A stretch of 64,000 nt of DNA from CAYRNR01 sp964425605. Lineage in GTDB: Bacteria > Myxococcota_A > UBA796 > UBA9615 > CAYRNR01. Shown here one piece after another: positions 50,314-59,151 of the stretch; within the stretch, counting starts at the first letter, position 1, and the number at the start of each line of letters is the position of its first letter. The notes below the pieces were generated by a model. The model had not been told where the DNA came from and searched no databases. It saw only the letters and a program-made list of their open reading frames with translations. The position numbers were made by a program, and so were the translations under genes. The stretch lies in NCBI GenBank assembly GCA_964425605.1, contig CAYRNR010000033.1, positions 1-64,000 on the forward strand, given 5' to 3'.

Positions 50314-51421
50314 CCGGCCCTCCACCAAACCACCCGCTCCCCCACACCGCGCCCATCCCCACCAGCACCACCATCGCCAGTCCACCCACCCACATCCACC
50401 CCCGCGACCGCGTACTCGCCGGGGTCACGGGAGGCGCCGCGTCCGCTCGCGTCACCACCGTCTCCATCTTGCGCGTGGTCTCCGGCGGGGTCGCTGTCTC
50501 GAGGTCGTCCGATCCCAGCGACTGCTCGCGGATCGGAGCCAGCAGCCCGACGAGCTCGGCGAGGCGCGCCTGCCCCTGCTCCAGGTCCAGGGCCAGCGGC
50601 GCGAGAGCCTTACGCATCTCTTCCGCGTCGGTAAACCGTCCGCCGGCGTCCGGGGCGAGCGCGCGCTCCAGCACGGGCCAGAGGCCATCGGGGACCTCTC
50701 CGGGATCGAGCCGACCGAGCGCGCCGGTCCGTGCCGCCTCGAGGGTCTCGATCTCACCGCCGGCCTCGAGGGGCCGCCGACCGGTGAGGAGCTCCACGAG
50801 GACCAGCGCCGTGGCGTACAGATCGCACCGGGGACCGACGGCCTCCCCGCGGGCCTGCTCGGGGCTCATGTACGCGAGCTTGCCCTTGAGCCCGCCCCGG
50901 GACTCGTGCAGCGAGGTGCGCGCGACACCGAAGTCCGTGAGGCGGACGCGGCCGTCGTGGCCGATCATCACGTTTGAGGGGCTGACGTCCCGGTGGACGA
51001 CGCCGAGAGCGTCGCCGTCTTCGCCGCGGGCCCGGTGGGCGTGATGTAGCGCGGCGAGGACCTCTCGAGCCACGTGGGCGGCTAGCCGGGGCGGGACATG
51101 GACACCCGCACTCGCGGCCGCTGCCAGCAGCTGGGCCAGATCGCAGCCATCCACGCGCTCCATGACCAGGAAGTAGTCGTCCTCGACGCGCCCGAGCTCC
51201 AGCACCTGCACGACGTTGGGGTGGTCGAGGCGCACGGTGAGCATGGCCTCGCGGACCAGCATCTGCACGAAGGGGGCTCGCCGGGTGAGGTGGGGGTGGA
51301 TGCGCTTGATCACCACGGGTTTGCGGAAGCCGTGTTCACCCCGCGCGAAGCCGCCGTAGACCACGGCCATGCCACCGCGACCGATCTCCTCGGTGAGGCA
51401 GTAGCGACCGAGCGTCTCCAT
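50273..51421 (-). CDS. Ser/Thr protein kinase with C-terminal membrane anchor; 3' end lies in the prophage
   Basis: 382 residues from ATG 51421 (GAGGGC upstream). Full ePK domain: Gly loop IGRGGMAVVYGG, Lys39 (VVIKRIHPH), catalytic HRDVSPSN (Asp145), DFG (Asp163), and YMSPEQARGE. A linker and one membrane helix (WVGGLAMVVLVGMGAVWGSG) follow. The last ~14 codons and the TAA stop come from the prophage right end (CGAGATAA), so the native C-terminus was replaced. Bacterial kinases of this plan are common in Myxococcota. Confidence 0.88.
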   Translation of the reverse strand: METLGRYCLTEEIGRGGMAVVYGGFARGEHGFRKPVVIKRIHPHLTRRAPFVQMLVREAMLTVRLDHPNVVQVLELGRVEDDYFLVMERVDGCDLAQLLAAAASAGVHVPPRLAAHVAREVLAALHHAHRARGEDGDALGVVHRDVSPSNVMIGHDGRVRLTDFGVARTSLHESRGGLKGKLAYMSPEQARGEAVGPRCDLYATALVLVELLTGRRPLEAGGEIETLEAARTGALGRLDPGEVPDGLWPVLERALAPDAGGRFTDAEEMRKALAPLALDLEQGQARLAELVGLLAPIREQSLGSDDLETATPPETTRKMETVVTRADAAPPVTPASTRSRGWMWVGGLAMVVLVGMGAVWGSGWFGGGPVCRPEVTGGGDPR

Positions 51422-52506
51422 CAGCCCTCGCCCGCGCTCCCGTCGGAGGCTCCGCTGGTGACGCTGCGGGCGTGGTCGACGATCTTGGAGAACGAGATCT
51501 GGTCGACCCACAGGAAGAACAGCCCGAAGGCGAAGATGATGGACGTCTGGGTGACGTGGCAGACCACCGCGTAGGCCGCGCCCGAGTCCTTGTCCACGTT
51601 CAGCAGCGCCAGGCCGCCGATGATGAACGCCTCGAACACACCGGCGAACAGCGGCGGCGCAGGCAGCATCACGCCCACCACCAGGACCACCAGCAGCACC
51701 AGCCCCCCCAGCAGGCCGATGTGGTCGAAGTGGAACGCCTTGCACAGGGACCACATGCACAGCACGTTGAGGAACCAGATGAAGACGCTGTGGGTGACCA
51801 TGGACAGGGCGAAGCGCGCGTCCTTCATGGTGCGGACGCCGTCGAGGAAAGACTGCATCATCCCCGCGACCTTGTGCGCCAGCCCCTTGTGCACGATCCC
51901 CACCACGGAATCCGTCCAGCGCACCGCACGGTCCTGGAGCACCAGGAACGCGAGCAGGCACCCCACGAAGGGTATGGTCGTGAACCCGATGGCCTTCTGG
52001 CCGTCGGCCACGAAGTTCATCTCGATCCCACCGATGACGATGGCCTCGGGCAGGTCGGCGAAGATCACCGCCACGTAGAACATCAGGGCCAGGAAGAGGA
52101 TGTCGATGGTGCGCTCGACCACCACCGAGTACATGGACGCGCCGAACGGGGCGTCTGCGCGCTCGTGCAGGAGATACGGCCGCGCGAACTCGCCGAGCCT
52201 GAACGGCAGCGCCTGGATGGCGAGGAAGCCCACCGAGTTGATGCTGAACACCTGGCGGAACGAGACGGGGTGGACCTTGTTCACGATGCGGCCCCACCGC
52301 CAGGCCCGGCTGGCGTGCAGAGCGAGGAACGACACGAAGCAGACCAGCCACCACAACTTGTCGACATCGCGGATGGCGCCGAGGAAGCGGTCCATGTCCA
52401 CGTCGTGGAAGATGAGCACGAGCAGCCCGATCCCGAGGCCGAAGCTGAACACCAGCTTCACCCACCTGAACCAGCCGCCACCCTTCTTGCCCTCGGCCCC
52501 GGTCAC
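51421..52506 (-). CDS. YbhN / UPF0104-like multi-pass membrane protein (AglD2/MprF flippase family)
   Basis: 361 residues from GTG 52506, which overlaps the upstream stop as GTGA. It has about 8 membrane helices (FSFGLGIGLLVLIFHDV, LWWLVCFVSFLALHASRAWR) and the family motif VGFLAIQALPFRLGEFARPY with the conserved LP-R-GE-xRP element. Such proteins are related to the lysylphosphatidylglycerol synthetase membrane domain and may move lipid-linked molecules. One-base overlap with the kinase start. Confidence 0.8.
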   Translation of the reverse strand: MTGAEGKKGGGWFRWVKLVFSFGLGIGLLVLIFHDVDMDRFLGAIRDVDKLWWLVCFVSFLALHASRAWRWGRIVNKVHPVSFRQVFSINSVGFLAIQALPFRLGEFARPYLLHERADAPFGASMYSVVVERTIDILFLALMFYVAVIFADLPEAIVIGGIEMNFVADGQKAIGFTTIPFVGCLLAFLVLQDRAVRWTDSVVGIVHKGLAHKVAGMMQSFLDGVRTMKDARFALSMVTHSVFIWFLNVLCMWSLCKAFHFDHIGLLGGLVLLVVLVVGVMLPAPPLFAGVFEAFIIGGLALLNVDKDSGAAYAVVCHVTQTSIIFAFGLFFLWVDQISFSKIVDHARSVTSGASDGSAGEG

Positions 52507-54398
52507 CGTGTCTGCTCCCCTCTGTCCGAACCGCTGCGCCGGCGCCGCAAGCTCCAAACAAGCAGCAGGACCGGAGCGACCGAGGCGCCCTGCGCGGGGG
52601 CCGCGCGACATCCACGGCCGCCGAGCATGTCCTCGCGCGGGTCCGTACTCTCCAGGTACTCGTCGATATTCGCCACGCCGTCAAGGTCGGGATCGTCCAG
52701 GGAGTCGTCGACGGCCGTGTCCAGGAAGTGTGTCCACTCCCAGAGATCGGCCATCTCGTCCCCGTCCACGTCACGCGGGAGCCGGATATCGAGCTCGAAG
52801 GCGGCGCCCTCGGCGACGTGAATCACCTGTGCGTCCGCCAGCCGTCGCTCGCCGCCGCTGTACCAGGTGACCCATCCAGGATCGTCGAAACAGTAGCGGT
52901 AGGGCTCCGCCTGGAGTGTATAGGACCCCGGCACCAGCGGAGCCAGTCGGTATGACCCGTCCTCCTCGCTGGTGGCGAGCCTGGAGGGCAGCTCTGGATC
53001 GTCGGGCAGCGCCGTGACGTAGATCCGGTCCAGCGGGCGCCCCGACTCCCGTTCCCACACGTGCCCCTCGATCACCGCGGCCGTGGGCAGCGCCCGCGCG
53101 CCCAGGTCCAGGATCTCGCCCTGGACCACGTCGAACAGGTCGGCGTCGTTGCTCGACGAGCAGACACCATCGCCGCAGAGGTATCCAGCGAGCACGGTAT
53201 CCTCGTTCGGGTCCACGTGGATCCGGTAGGAACCGCTGGCCAGGGTCCCGACGGAGAAGGAGCCGTCGACGTCCGTGTCCGCGCTCGCGTCGGCGCCCTC
53301 GCCCTCCGGGTAGGCGCGCACGGAGACGTCGTACAGCGGGTCGCCGAGGCCCGTCACGCTCCCTGCGACGACCCCCTGGGTTCCGAGGGCCACGTCCACG
53401 CCCGTCGTGACGCCGTCCTCGTCCACCGCCACGGCGTCGGTCACCGCCGTGGCCAGCCCCTCACTGGAGACCTCGAGGGTGTACGACCCCGGCGAAAGCC
53501 CCGACAGGGTGTAGGTCCCGTCGAACCCCAGCGTCGCCGTGGCCTGGATCCACGACTGCTGATCGTGGCGAGCGTAGACGCCGCCGACGGTCAACGGCGC
53601 ACCCTCGAGGTCCGTCGCCGTCCCCTCGATGGTGGCGCCTGCGGGGATCACCATGTCCCAGCCATCGAGCACCTGGCCACGCAACGCCGTCACCGGCTCG
53701 GCCTCGTCGGCCGTGTACCCGGCCGGGTAGTAGACCACCGGGCGACCCGACACGGTCACCTTGAGCTCGTAGTTGCCCGGCACCGGCGTGGGGTCGTCGC
53801 TGCTGACGATGGCCGAGTCCAGGCCCACCACGGTGTATCGGCCATCCACGGCCGTGTAGACGGTGGGGTCGATGTTGGAGTTGTAGTAGTCGAGGCCGCG
53901 CACGTCGATGCGGGCCCCCTCGACGGGGTCTCCGGTCGAGCCGTCGGTGACGATCCCGCTGATGGTCCCGCCGCGCGGCAGGTTGAAGTCGATGCCGTCC
54001 GCGTACCGATCGTCGCGCAGGTCCAGCAAGGTCCCGCTGCAGTAGAAGTACATGTCGGCGTAGTACGCGCCGATGAAGTCCTGCCCGTCCAGGGGCCATG
54101 CCTTGAGCCGGTGGAAGTCCGCGGGCAGGCCCATGGCGTGGTAGGCGCCGTCCGCGTCGGTGGTGAAGATCTCGTAGTGGGCCTGGACGTCGAACACCAC
54201 CACGGACATGCCAGCGATGGACTCGCCGTCGGGGTACGAGACCACACGGCCCTCCACGTGGCTCGCGCCGCCCGGGTCCACCTGTCGGTTCCCGGGCCAC
54301 GTCGCTCCCTCGATGACCTCCTCGTCCGCGCACCCTGGCGACGCGAGGACAAACCACGCGACGACGAGCCAGGCAGTGGAGGCTGGGCTGGATCTCAC
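52503..54398 (-). CDS. Lipoprotein with carboxypeptidase-regulatory-like repeats and MYXO-CTERM-like tail
   Basis: 631 residues. Signal peptide with lipobox ASPGC. Several CarboxypepD_reg/prealbumin-like beta-sandwich repeats follow (GGTISGIVTDGSTGDPVEGA, TYTLSGLSPGSYTLEVSSEG, AVIEGHVWERESGRPLDRIY). A Ca-binding Asp-rich segment (DVDGDEMADLWEW, DDPDLDGVANIDEYLESTDP) lies near the end. The last ~35 residues read GRGC, then SVAPVLLLVWSLRRRR, like the MYXO-CTERM sorting signal. A protein with both a lipobox and this tail is unusual. Probably a surface protein. Confidence 0.78.
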   Translation of the reverse strand: MRSSPASTAWLVVAWFVLASPGCADEEVIEGATWPGNRQVDPGGASHVEGRVVSYPDGESIAGMSVVVFDVQAHYEIFTTDADGAYHAMGLPADFHRLKAWPLDGQDFIGAYYADMYFYCSGTLLDLRDDRYADGIDFNLPRGGTISGIVTDGSTGDPVEGARIDVRGLDYYNSNIDPTVYTAVDGRYTVVGLDSAIVSSDDPTPVPGNYELKVTVSGRPVVYYPAGYTADEAEPVTALRGQVLDGWDMVIPAGATIEGTATDLEGAPLTVGGVYARHDQQSWIQATATLGFDGTYTLSGLSPGSYTLEVSSEGLATAVTDAVAVDEDGVTTGVDVALGTQGVVAGSVTGLGDPLYDVSVRAYPEGEGADASADTDVDGSFSVGTLASGSYRIHVDPNEDTVLAGYLCGDGVCSSSNDADLFDVVQGEILDLGARALPTAAVIEGHVWERESGRPLDRIYVTALPDDPELPSRLATSEEDGSYRLAPLVPGSYTLQAEPYRYCFDDPGWVTWYSGGERRLADAQVIHVAEGAAFELDIRLPRDVDGDEMADLWEWTHFLDTAVDDSLDDPDLDGVANIDEYLESTDPREDMLGGRGCRAAPAQGASVAPVLLLVWSLRRRRSGSDRGEQTR

Positions 54399-55609
54399 GG
54401 GGCGGGCGCCTTGTCCGCGGTCCCCTGCTCCCGGTCCAGCTGCTCGTCCACCCGCTCGGCCAGGGCGATGGCGAAGCGGTAGGCGAGCGTGATGCTGCCG
54501 CGGCTGAGCAACTTGATGCGATCGCGGCCGGTGTGCACCGGGGTCGCCGGGCGCCCCGACCGCAGCCCCTTGAGGGTGATGGCCGGGTAGCGGTGCCGAG
54601 ACGCCACGCCCGCGTCGCTCAGACCGAGCAACAACATCGGCCGTACCTGCTTGTAGTCCTCCTCCCGAGCCAGCGCCGCCGCGAGCCCGGGCAGGAGCGG
54701 GTGGTAGGTCTCACGCGAAGGGGTCTTCTCGCCCACGGCGAAGCAGATCCGCCCTGCGCCGACGTCGTCGATGTTCACCACGAAGGTGTTCTCGGGCGGC
54801 AGCGTCCGACCGAAGGTCTTGAGGAACGCCTCGACACCGCCGCAGTCCGCCTCACGGCTACCCGTCACGAGGAAACACGGCTCCGCGTGCTGGAGGGGGT
54901 GGCTGGCGAAGTACTCGGCAAGCGCCGCCAGCACGGCCAGGCCCGATCCGTTGTCGTTGGCGCCCCGGGCGGGTCGCGGAAGGCTCCAGTCCATCGACAG
55001 CAGGGTCACCACCGCGAACAGGACCACCGGGATCATCAGCAGTACGTCGAGGACCTCGAGGTGGATGCCCGGAAATCGAAGGGCGATCAGCGCGACCTGG
55101 ATCCACCCTACCTCCAGGGCCAGCCGCATCGGGTGCACCTTGGTCGTGCTGTCCGCGCCCTGGAAGAACCGCCCCAGCCAGCGGTTGTGGATCAATCCCC
55201 GGCGCGCCACGTCGCCGTGGGCGACGAAGAGGATGCGGGGGATGTCCTCGTCCTTGCCCGCCATCCTGCGGGCGATGAGGTTGCTGGAGATACCCTTGGG
55301 TAGCAACCACCGGAACATCCGCCGGCGGTACGCGGCCTCCCCGTGCAGCGACAGGATCGTCAACAGGGTCAGCACCAGCCCCGCCTTGGGGTTGGTCACG
55401 CCCCACAGCCCCCCCAGCACCAGACAGAAGCTGTGGATGGCCCACACGAGCCCAGGGTTGAGATGGCAGACACACCCCTCGACCCGCGCCTGGTAGCCCA
55501 GGCGGTTGAGGAGCCCAGCCAGCGCCTCCTGGCTCGCCCGCTCGCCACGCCCTCCGGCGGTGCGGTCGCCGAACTGCCTCAACTGCTCGATGAACGGCCG
55601 CGCTTCCAC
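54395..55609 (-). CDS. M28-family peptidase with membrane segments
   Basis: 404 residues. Zinc-ligand pattern of M28: FVAHGDV (His, Asp), ARGANDNGSG (bridging Asp), GSREADCGG (Glu-Ala-Asp region), NIDDVG and a late HTGRDR. Membrane helices lie in the N-terminal third (LNPGLVWAIHSFCLVLGGLW) and middle (DVLLMIPVVLFAVVTLL), inside the metal site order, so an insertion is present. Likely an aminopeptidase. First gene of the overlapping block; divergent from qhpD with 88 bases between. Confidence 0.75.
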   Translation of the reverse strand: MEARPFIEQLRQFGDRTAGGRGERASQEALAGLLNRLGYQARVEGCVCHLNPGLVWAIHSFCLVLGGLWGVTNPKAGLVLTLLTILSLHGEAAYRRRMFRWLLPKGISSNLIARRMAGKDEDIPRILFVAHGDVARRGLIHNRWLGRFFQGADSTTKVHPMRLALEVGWIQVALIALRFPGIHLEVLDVLLMIPVVLFAVVTLLSMDWSLPRPARGANDNGSGLAVLAALAEYFASHPLQHAEPCFLVTGSREADCGGVEAFLKTFGRTLPPENTFVVNIDDVGAGRICFAVGEKTPSRETYHPLLPGLAAALAREEDYKQVRPMLLLGLSDAGVASRHRYPAITLKGLRSGRPATPVHTGRDRIKLLSRGSITLAYRFAIALAERVDEQLDREQGTADKAPAP

Positions 55610-55697
55610 CGTACCCTCGCTGTGATTGGATGGCTGTCACTGTAGCACGGGCGAGCGCGACAGGCGCACGAGGTGGTGTGTTGGGTACAATCCGCAC

Positions 55698-56984
55698 ATG
55701 AGCGGAGTCGGGGAACACATCACATTCGAGGCCGCCGGGCGGAGGTTCGTGTTCGTGGTGGCGTCGTCGGCCCTGTTCGAGGTGGACGGGGAGCTCGACG
55801 ACGCCGTCTGGACTCAGCTGGCCTCGGTCGGAGCGACACGAAGGACGCGGGACCCCGCGCCGGACGACGGCACGCTGGCCACCCTGGTGCTGCAGCTGCG
55901 GAGGTCGTGTAACCTCAGGTGCGCCTACTGCTACTGCGATCCCGAACCGGGCGACGGAGCGCCAGACCGTATGTCCGCGGAGACGGCCCGCGCGGCGGTG
56001 GACCTCTTGTTCGCCCACCTGCCCCCTCGGGGGCCCGCCGGCATCACCTTCTTCGGGGGAGAACCGTTGCTGGAGCTCCCCCTGCTGCGCGCCACGGCCA
56101 CCCACGCGCTACAGCGAGCCGCGGAGCTCGACCGGGAGGTCACCTTCTCCCTGACCACCAACGGCACCACCGTGACCGAGGAGGCGGCGGATCTTCTGGC
56201 GGAGATCGGCGCGCGGGTCACCGTCAGCATCGACGGCGACCGCGAGCTCCACGACCACTACCGCGTCTTCGCCGACGGCACGGGCTCGTACGACGCAGTG
56301 AAGGCCGGCGTGAGGCTCCTCGAGCGGGGACTCCGCCCCAGCGCCCGGGCGACACTCACGGCCGACTCGCCCGATCCAGTACCCGTGGTGGACCACCTGC
56401 TCGGCCTGGGCTTCGAGTCCGTGGGGGTGTCCGTCGCGGACGTGGCGGATCCATCGCTGGCTCCGGCCGACGCGGCGCTGGAGTTGATCGAAGCTGGGAT
56501 GGAGACCCTGGCCGATCGCTACCTGGACCAGGCGCTGGCCGGCCGTCACCTGGGATTCGCCAACCTCGACGGCTTGCTGCGCACGCTGCACCGCGGGATG
56601 AACCGGGACTACCCGTGCGGCGCAGGGCTACGGCTCGCGTGCTGCGACACGGACGGGACGCTCTACGCGTGCCATCGTCTGGCAGGGCGCGCCGCGTACG
56701 CCGTGGGGACCCTCGACGGGGGCCTGAACCGCCGCGACCGGCTGCGCGACCTGAGCCTCCGCGCGCGCACCGGCTGCCACAGCTGCTGGGCGCGGCACCT
56801 GTGCGGCGGCGGCTGCCACCACGCCCGACTCGTCGCGGGGCGCGACGTGGAACAGTTGCAGGTGTGTGCCTGGCTGCGGCGATGGATGCTCAAGGGCCTG
56901 CAGGTGTACGCGGAGCTGGTGGTGAGAGGGACGCCGTTCCTGGCGGAATTCGTCGATCCTGCACCGCCGTGCGCGGTAGAGTAG
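55698..56984 (+). CDS. qhpD: QhpD-like radical SAM/SPASM enzyme, thioether crosslinking of QhpC
   Basis: 428 residues. The radical SAM cluster motif CNLRCAYCYC gives Cys71, 75 and 78. GITFFGGEPLLELPLL and SIDGDRELHDHYRVF are the usual barrel motifs. The C-terminal SPASM region has CGAG, LACCDTDGTLYACHR, TGCHSCWARHLCGGGC and CAWLRR. QhpD forms intrapeptide Cys-to-Asp/Glu thioethers in the QHNDH small subunit. The substrate gene follows after 17 bases. A TACAAT box at 55686-55691, just before the ATG, could serve as -10 of a nearly leaderless message. The gene name rests on context with qhpC and qhpB. Confidence 0.88.
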   Translation: MSGVGEHITFEAAGRRFVFVVASSALFEVDGELDDAVWTQLASVGATRRTRDPAPDDGTLATLVLQLRRSCNLRCAYCYCDPEPGDGAPDRMSAETARAAVDLLFAHLPPRGPAGITFFGGEPLLELPLLRATATHALQRAAELDREVTFSLTTNGTTVTEEAADLLAEIGARVTVSIDGDRELHDHYRVFADGTGSYDAVKAGVRLLERGLRPSARATLTADSPDPVPVVDHLLGLGFESVGVSVADVADPSLAPADAALELIEAGMETLADRYLDQALAGRHLGFANLDGLLRTLHRGMNRDYPCGAGLRLACCDTDGTLYACHRLAGRAAYAVGTLDGGLNRRDRLRDLSLRARTGCHSCWARHLCGGGCHHARLVAGRDVEQLQVCAWLRRWMLKGLQVYAELVVRGTPFLAEFVDPAPPCAVE

Positions 56985-57001
56985 CGGCGCGGAGGCGAGC
57001 G

Positions 57002-57292
57002 ATGGCCAAGGGAATCCGACCGATCAACCTCAAGGCCCACCTGCTCATGCGGCGAGGCGACGTCCAGGGGTGCGCATTCAGCGAATGCTCCTCCACGTTC
57101 GCGCCCGGCTGGGAGGTGGGCGAGTTCGGGGATCCGGACCCCTGTCCCTGGAAGTTCGACCTGGAGCTGTGCTGGGCCACCTGCTACTGGACCGGCCAGG
57201 TACCCGACATGTACATGTACCCCGACTGGCTCGGCGCCTGCGCGAACATCAACCTCGACTGGCGCAACCTGTGCACCATCCCGGACAACTGA
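57002..57292 (+). CDS. qhpC: QhpC: gamma subunit precursor of quinohemoprotein amine dehydrogenase
   Basis: 96 residues, GGAGG before the ATG. It matches the QHNDH gamma subunit: CSSTFAPGWEVGEFG, LCWATCYWTGQVPDM, YPDWL and DWRNL. All crosslink residues seen in the known structures have counterparts: Cys29-Glu38, Cys48-Asp53, Cys61-Asp69, and Cys57 with Trp63 for the CTQ cofactor. The spacing Cys48 to Cys57 is one residue shorter than usual. The leader is about residues 1-20 (IRPINLKAHLLMRRGD). Three extra Cys (24, 80, 91) are not part of the known set. Confidence 0.92.
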   Translation: MAKGIRPINLKAHLLMRRGDVQGCAFSECSSTFAPGWEVGEFGDPDPCPWKFDLELCWATCYWTGQVPDMYMYPDWLGACANINLDWRNLCTIPDN

Positions 57293-57294
57293 CC

Positions 57295-58296
57295 ATGCGC
57301 TGCCTCCTGCTCCTCCTCGCCCTGGTGGCGGTCACTCCGGCCCACGCGGAGAACGCCTGGGTGGCGTCCACGTCCATCCGGATCATCGACCTGGACTCCG
57401 GCGCGCTGGTGGGGAGCACCACCGTCGCGGCCGATCAGGTGATCCGCGAGATCGCCTTCGACGACAGCGGCGCGCGCGCCTTCGTGGCGTCCATGGGCGG
57501 TCTGTTCGTCGTGGACACGGCGTCCCTGGGCGTGCTGGAGCGGATCAGCGACCGGCCCACCTGCTCGGTGGACTTCCGCGATGGCACCCTCGCAGCGCTC
57601 CACCTGAAGCCCGCGGGCGACGGGCTCGCCGAGCGGGATCAGGGGATCCCGTCCACGGTGACCCTGGCCCTGTACGACGCGGCCACCGGCGCAACGCTGG
57701 CGCAGGCCGAGGTGCACGGCCGACCGCTGCGGGTCCGCGCCACCGCAGATCGCCTCTTCGTGCTCGACTCCAACGAGGCGGTCCTGACGGTGTTCGACCG
57801 GGCCGCGTCGCGGATGGGAGAGGTGGATCTGGCTCCGGACGCAGAAGACGGGCAGGCGTTCCTGTGCGCCGATCTGAGCCTGTCCGGCGAAGGCACCCTC
57901 GCCGTGGCGCGCAGTTCGTCGGCGGGTTCGGCCGTCGTGATGGTGTGGCCCGCCGACGCCGTGGCCGACTCCAGGGTGTCCGTGGTGGACGTCGGGGCCG
58001 AGCACCGCGTCCGCGGCGCCGCGTTCGCGATGGATTCCGAGCACGTGTACGCCACGGCCATGGGCCACGTCGCGCGCCTGTCGACGAGCGCCCCGGCGGC
58101 CACCTGGCAGCACGTCGGGCACCGCTTCGCCGCGGTGGAGACCTCCCCCAGCGGGGCGTACGTCGTGATGGCCACGCCGATCTTCGACGAGCAGCGCGGC
58201 ACGGGCGGTGTGCTGGTGGCCGACGCCGAGGGCCGGACCCTGCGGGTGATCGAGCTGGTGGACATCTCCCCCTACACCCTCGCCGTCCAGCCGTGA
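57295..58296 (+). CDS. qhpB: QhpB: beta-propeller subunit of quinohemoprotein amine dehydrogenase
   Basis: 333 residues, the usual length of the QHNDH beta subunit. Signal peptide CLLLLLALVAVTPAHA sends it to the periplasm. Seven-blade propeller pattern: IRIIDLDSGALVGSTTV, AFDDSGARAFVASMGGLFVV and TADRLFVLDSNEAVLTVFD. It encloses the quinone subunit QhpC and, in known enzymes, a diheme alpha subunit. It starts 2 bases after qhpC and overlaps the first U32 gene as GTGA. Confidence 0.85.
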   Translation: MRCLLLLLALVAVTPAHAENAWVASTSIRIIDLDSGALVGSTTVAADQVIREIAFDDSGARAFVASMGGLFVVDTASLGVLERISDRPTCSVDFRDGTLAALHLKPAGDGLAERDQGIPSTVTLALYDAATGATLAQAEVHGRPLRVRATADRLFVLDSNEAVLTVFDRAASRMGEVDLAPDAEDGQAFLCADLSLSGEGTLAVARSSSAGSAVVMVWPADAVADSRVSVVDVGAEHRVRGAAFAMDSEHVYATAMGHVARLSTSAPAATWQHVGHRFAAVETSPSGAYVVMATPIFDEQRGTGGVLVADAEGRTLRVIELVDISPYTLAVQP

Positions 58297-59150
58297 CCGC
58301 GACGGCAGGCTTCACCGTCTCCGCCCGCGGTGATCGCCCCCTGGCCCAGCGCGCCCACCTCCCCGACTGGCTCCGCTCCGCGCGGCGCTCCCACCTGCGG
58401 ATCGGCTCGTCCCTGTGCCACCGCCGGATGCCCGACGCCGCGGCCCTGGAGCGTGCGATCGGTCGGTCACGCGACGCGGGGCTGGGCCTGGAGGTGGCGA
58501 CACCAGTCGTGGGTGACGTCGCCCTGGAGGCGCTCACACGGCTGCTGCTGCAGCTGGCCGAGGAGGCACCCGACGCCGAGGTCGCCGTCAACGATTGGGG
58601 AGTCCTGCGGGTCCTGATCCGCCGGGGTCGCTCCCTGCGCATCGTCGCCGGGCGACTCCTCCACCGACAGATGCGCGATCCCCGCCTGGTGACCCTGGAG
58701 CCCCGGGATCTGGGCCACGACGACTGGCCGGAGGCCTGGCGCTGGGGGTCTTCGTCCTCCCCTGCGTGGCGGGAGTTCGCCTCGGCCTGCGGCATGACCC
58801 GCTTCGAGATGGACTGGGCCCGTCCCGGTCCCGGGCCGACCCCGCCGACGGGGCTGGACGCCTCGATCCACCTCCCCTTCACGCTGGTGGGGCTGGGCAG
58901 GACGTGCCTCGACCACGGTCCCGCGGGACCGGCGGACGGGTACGGCGGTGACGAGCCCTGCGGCCAGGCCTGCACCGGGAGGCCTCGCGGGGTCGTGGAG
59001 TCGAGCTCCGCGGCGGGATCCGTGGAGCTGCTGCGGGAGGGACGCGCCGAGCTGGTTCGCCAGCCGCCCGAGGAGCTGGAGCGGGCCCGGACGTGGCTGG
59101 TCACACCGCCGCGGGGCACACGCGTGATCGTCGCCGGCGAGGGGGACTGA
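58293..59150 (+). CDS. U32-family protein, UbiV-like, with four-Cys Fe-S pattern
   Basis: 285 residues from GTG 58293. GSSLCHRRMPDAAALERAI, then GLEVATPVVGDVALEALTRL, VNDWGVLRVLIRRGRSLRIV and AGRLLHRQMRDPRL follow the UbiV pattern. Cys42, Cys205, Cys223 and Cys227 match the four [4Fe-4S] ligands of UbiV (one early Cys, one late Cys, then C-x3-C). UbiV with UbiU performs O2-independent hydroxylation of a ubiquinone precursor. Position between qhpB and qhpF suggests action on QhpC; this is inference. It is shorter and more divergent than ubiquinone-pathway UbiV. Confidence 0.78.
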   Translation: MTATAGFTVSARGDRPLAQRAHLPDWLRSARRSHLRIGSSLCHRRMPDAAALERAIGRSRDAGLGLEVATPVVGDVALEALTRLLLQLAEEAPDAEVAVNDWGVLRVLIRRGRSLRIVAGRLLHRQMRDPRLVTLEPRDLGHDDWPEAWRWGSSSSPAWREFASACGMTRFEMDWARPGPGPTPPTGLDASIHLPFTLVGLGRTCLDHGPAGPADGYGGDEPCGQACTGRPRGVVESSSAAGSVELLREGRAELVRQPPEELERARTWLVTPPRGTRVIVAGEGD

Positions 59151-59151
59151 C

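Noticed and set aside
55698..57292. Radical SAM plus Cys-rich peptide as a sactipeptide or SCIFF-type RiPP toxin
   Set aside because: The peptide matches the QHNDH gamma subunit along its length, and the beta-propeller gene follows directly.
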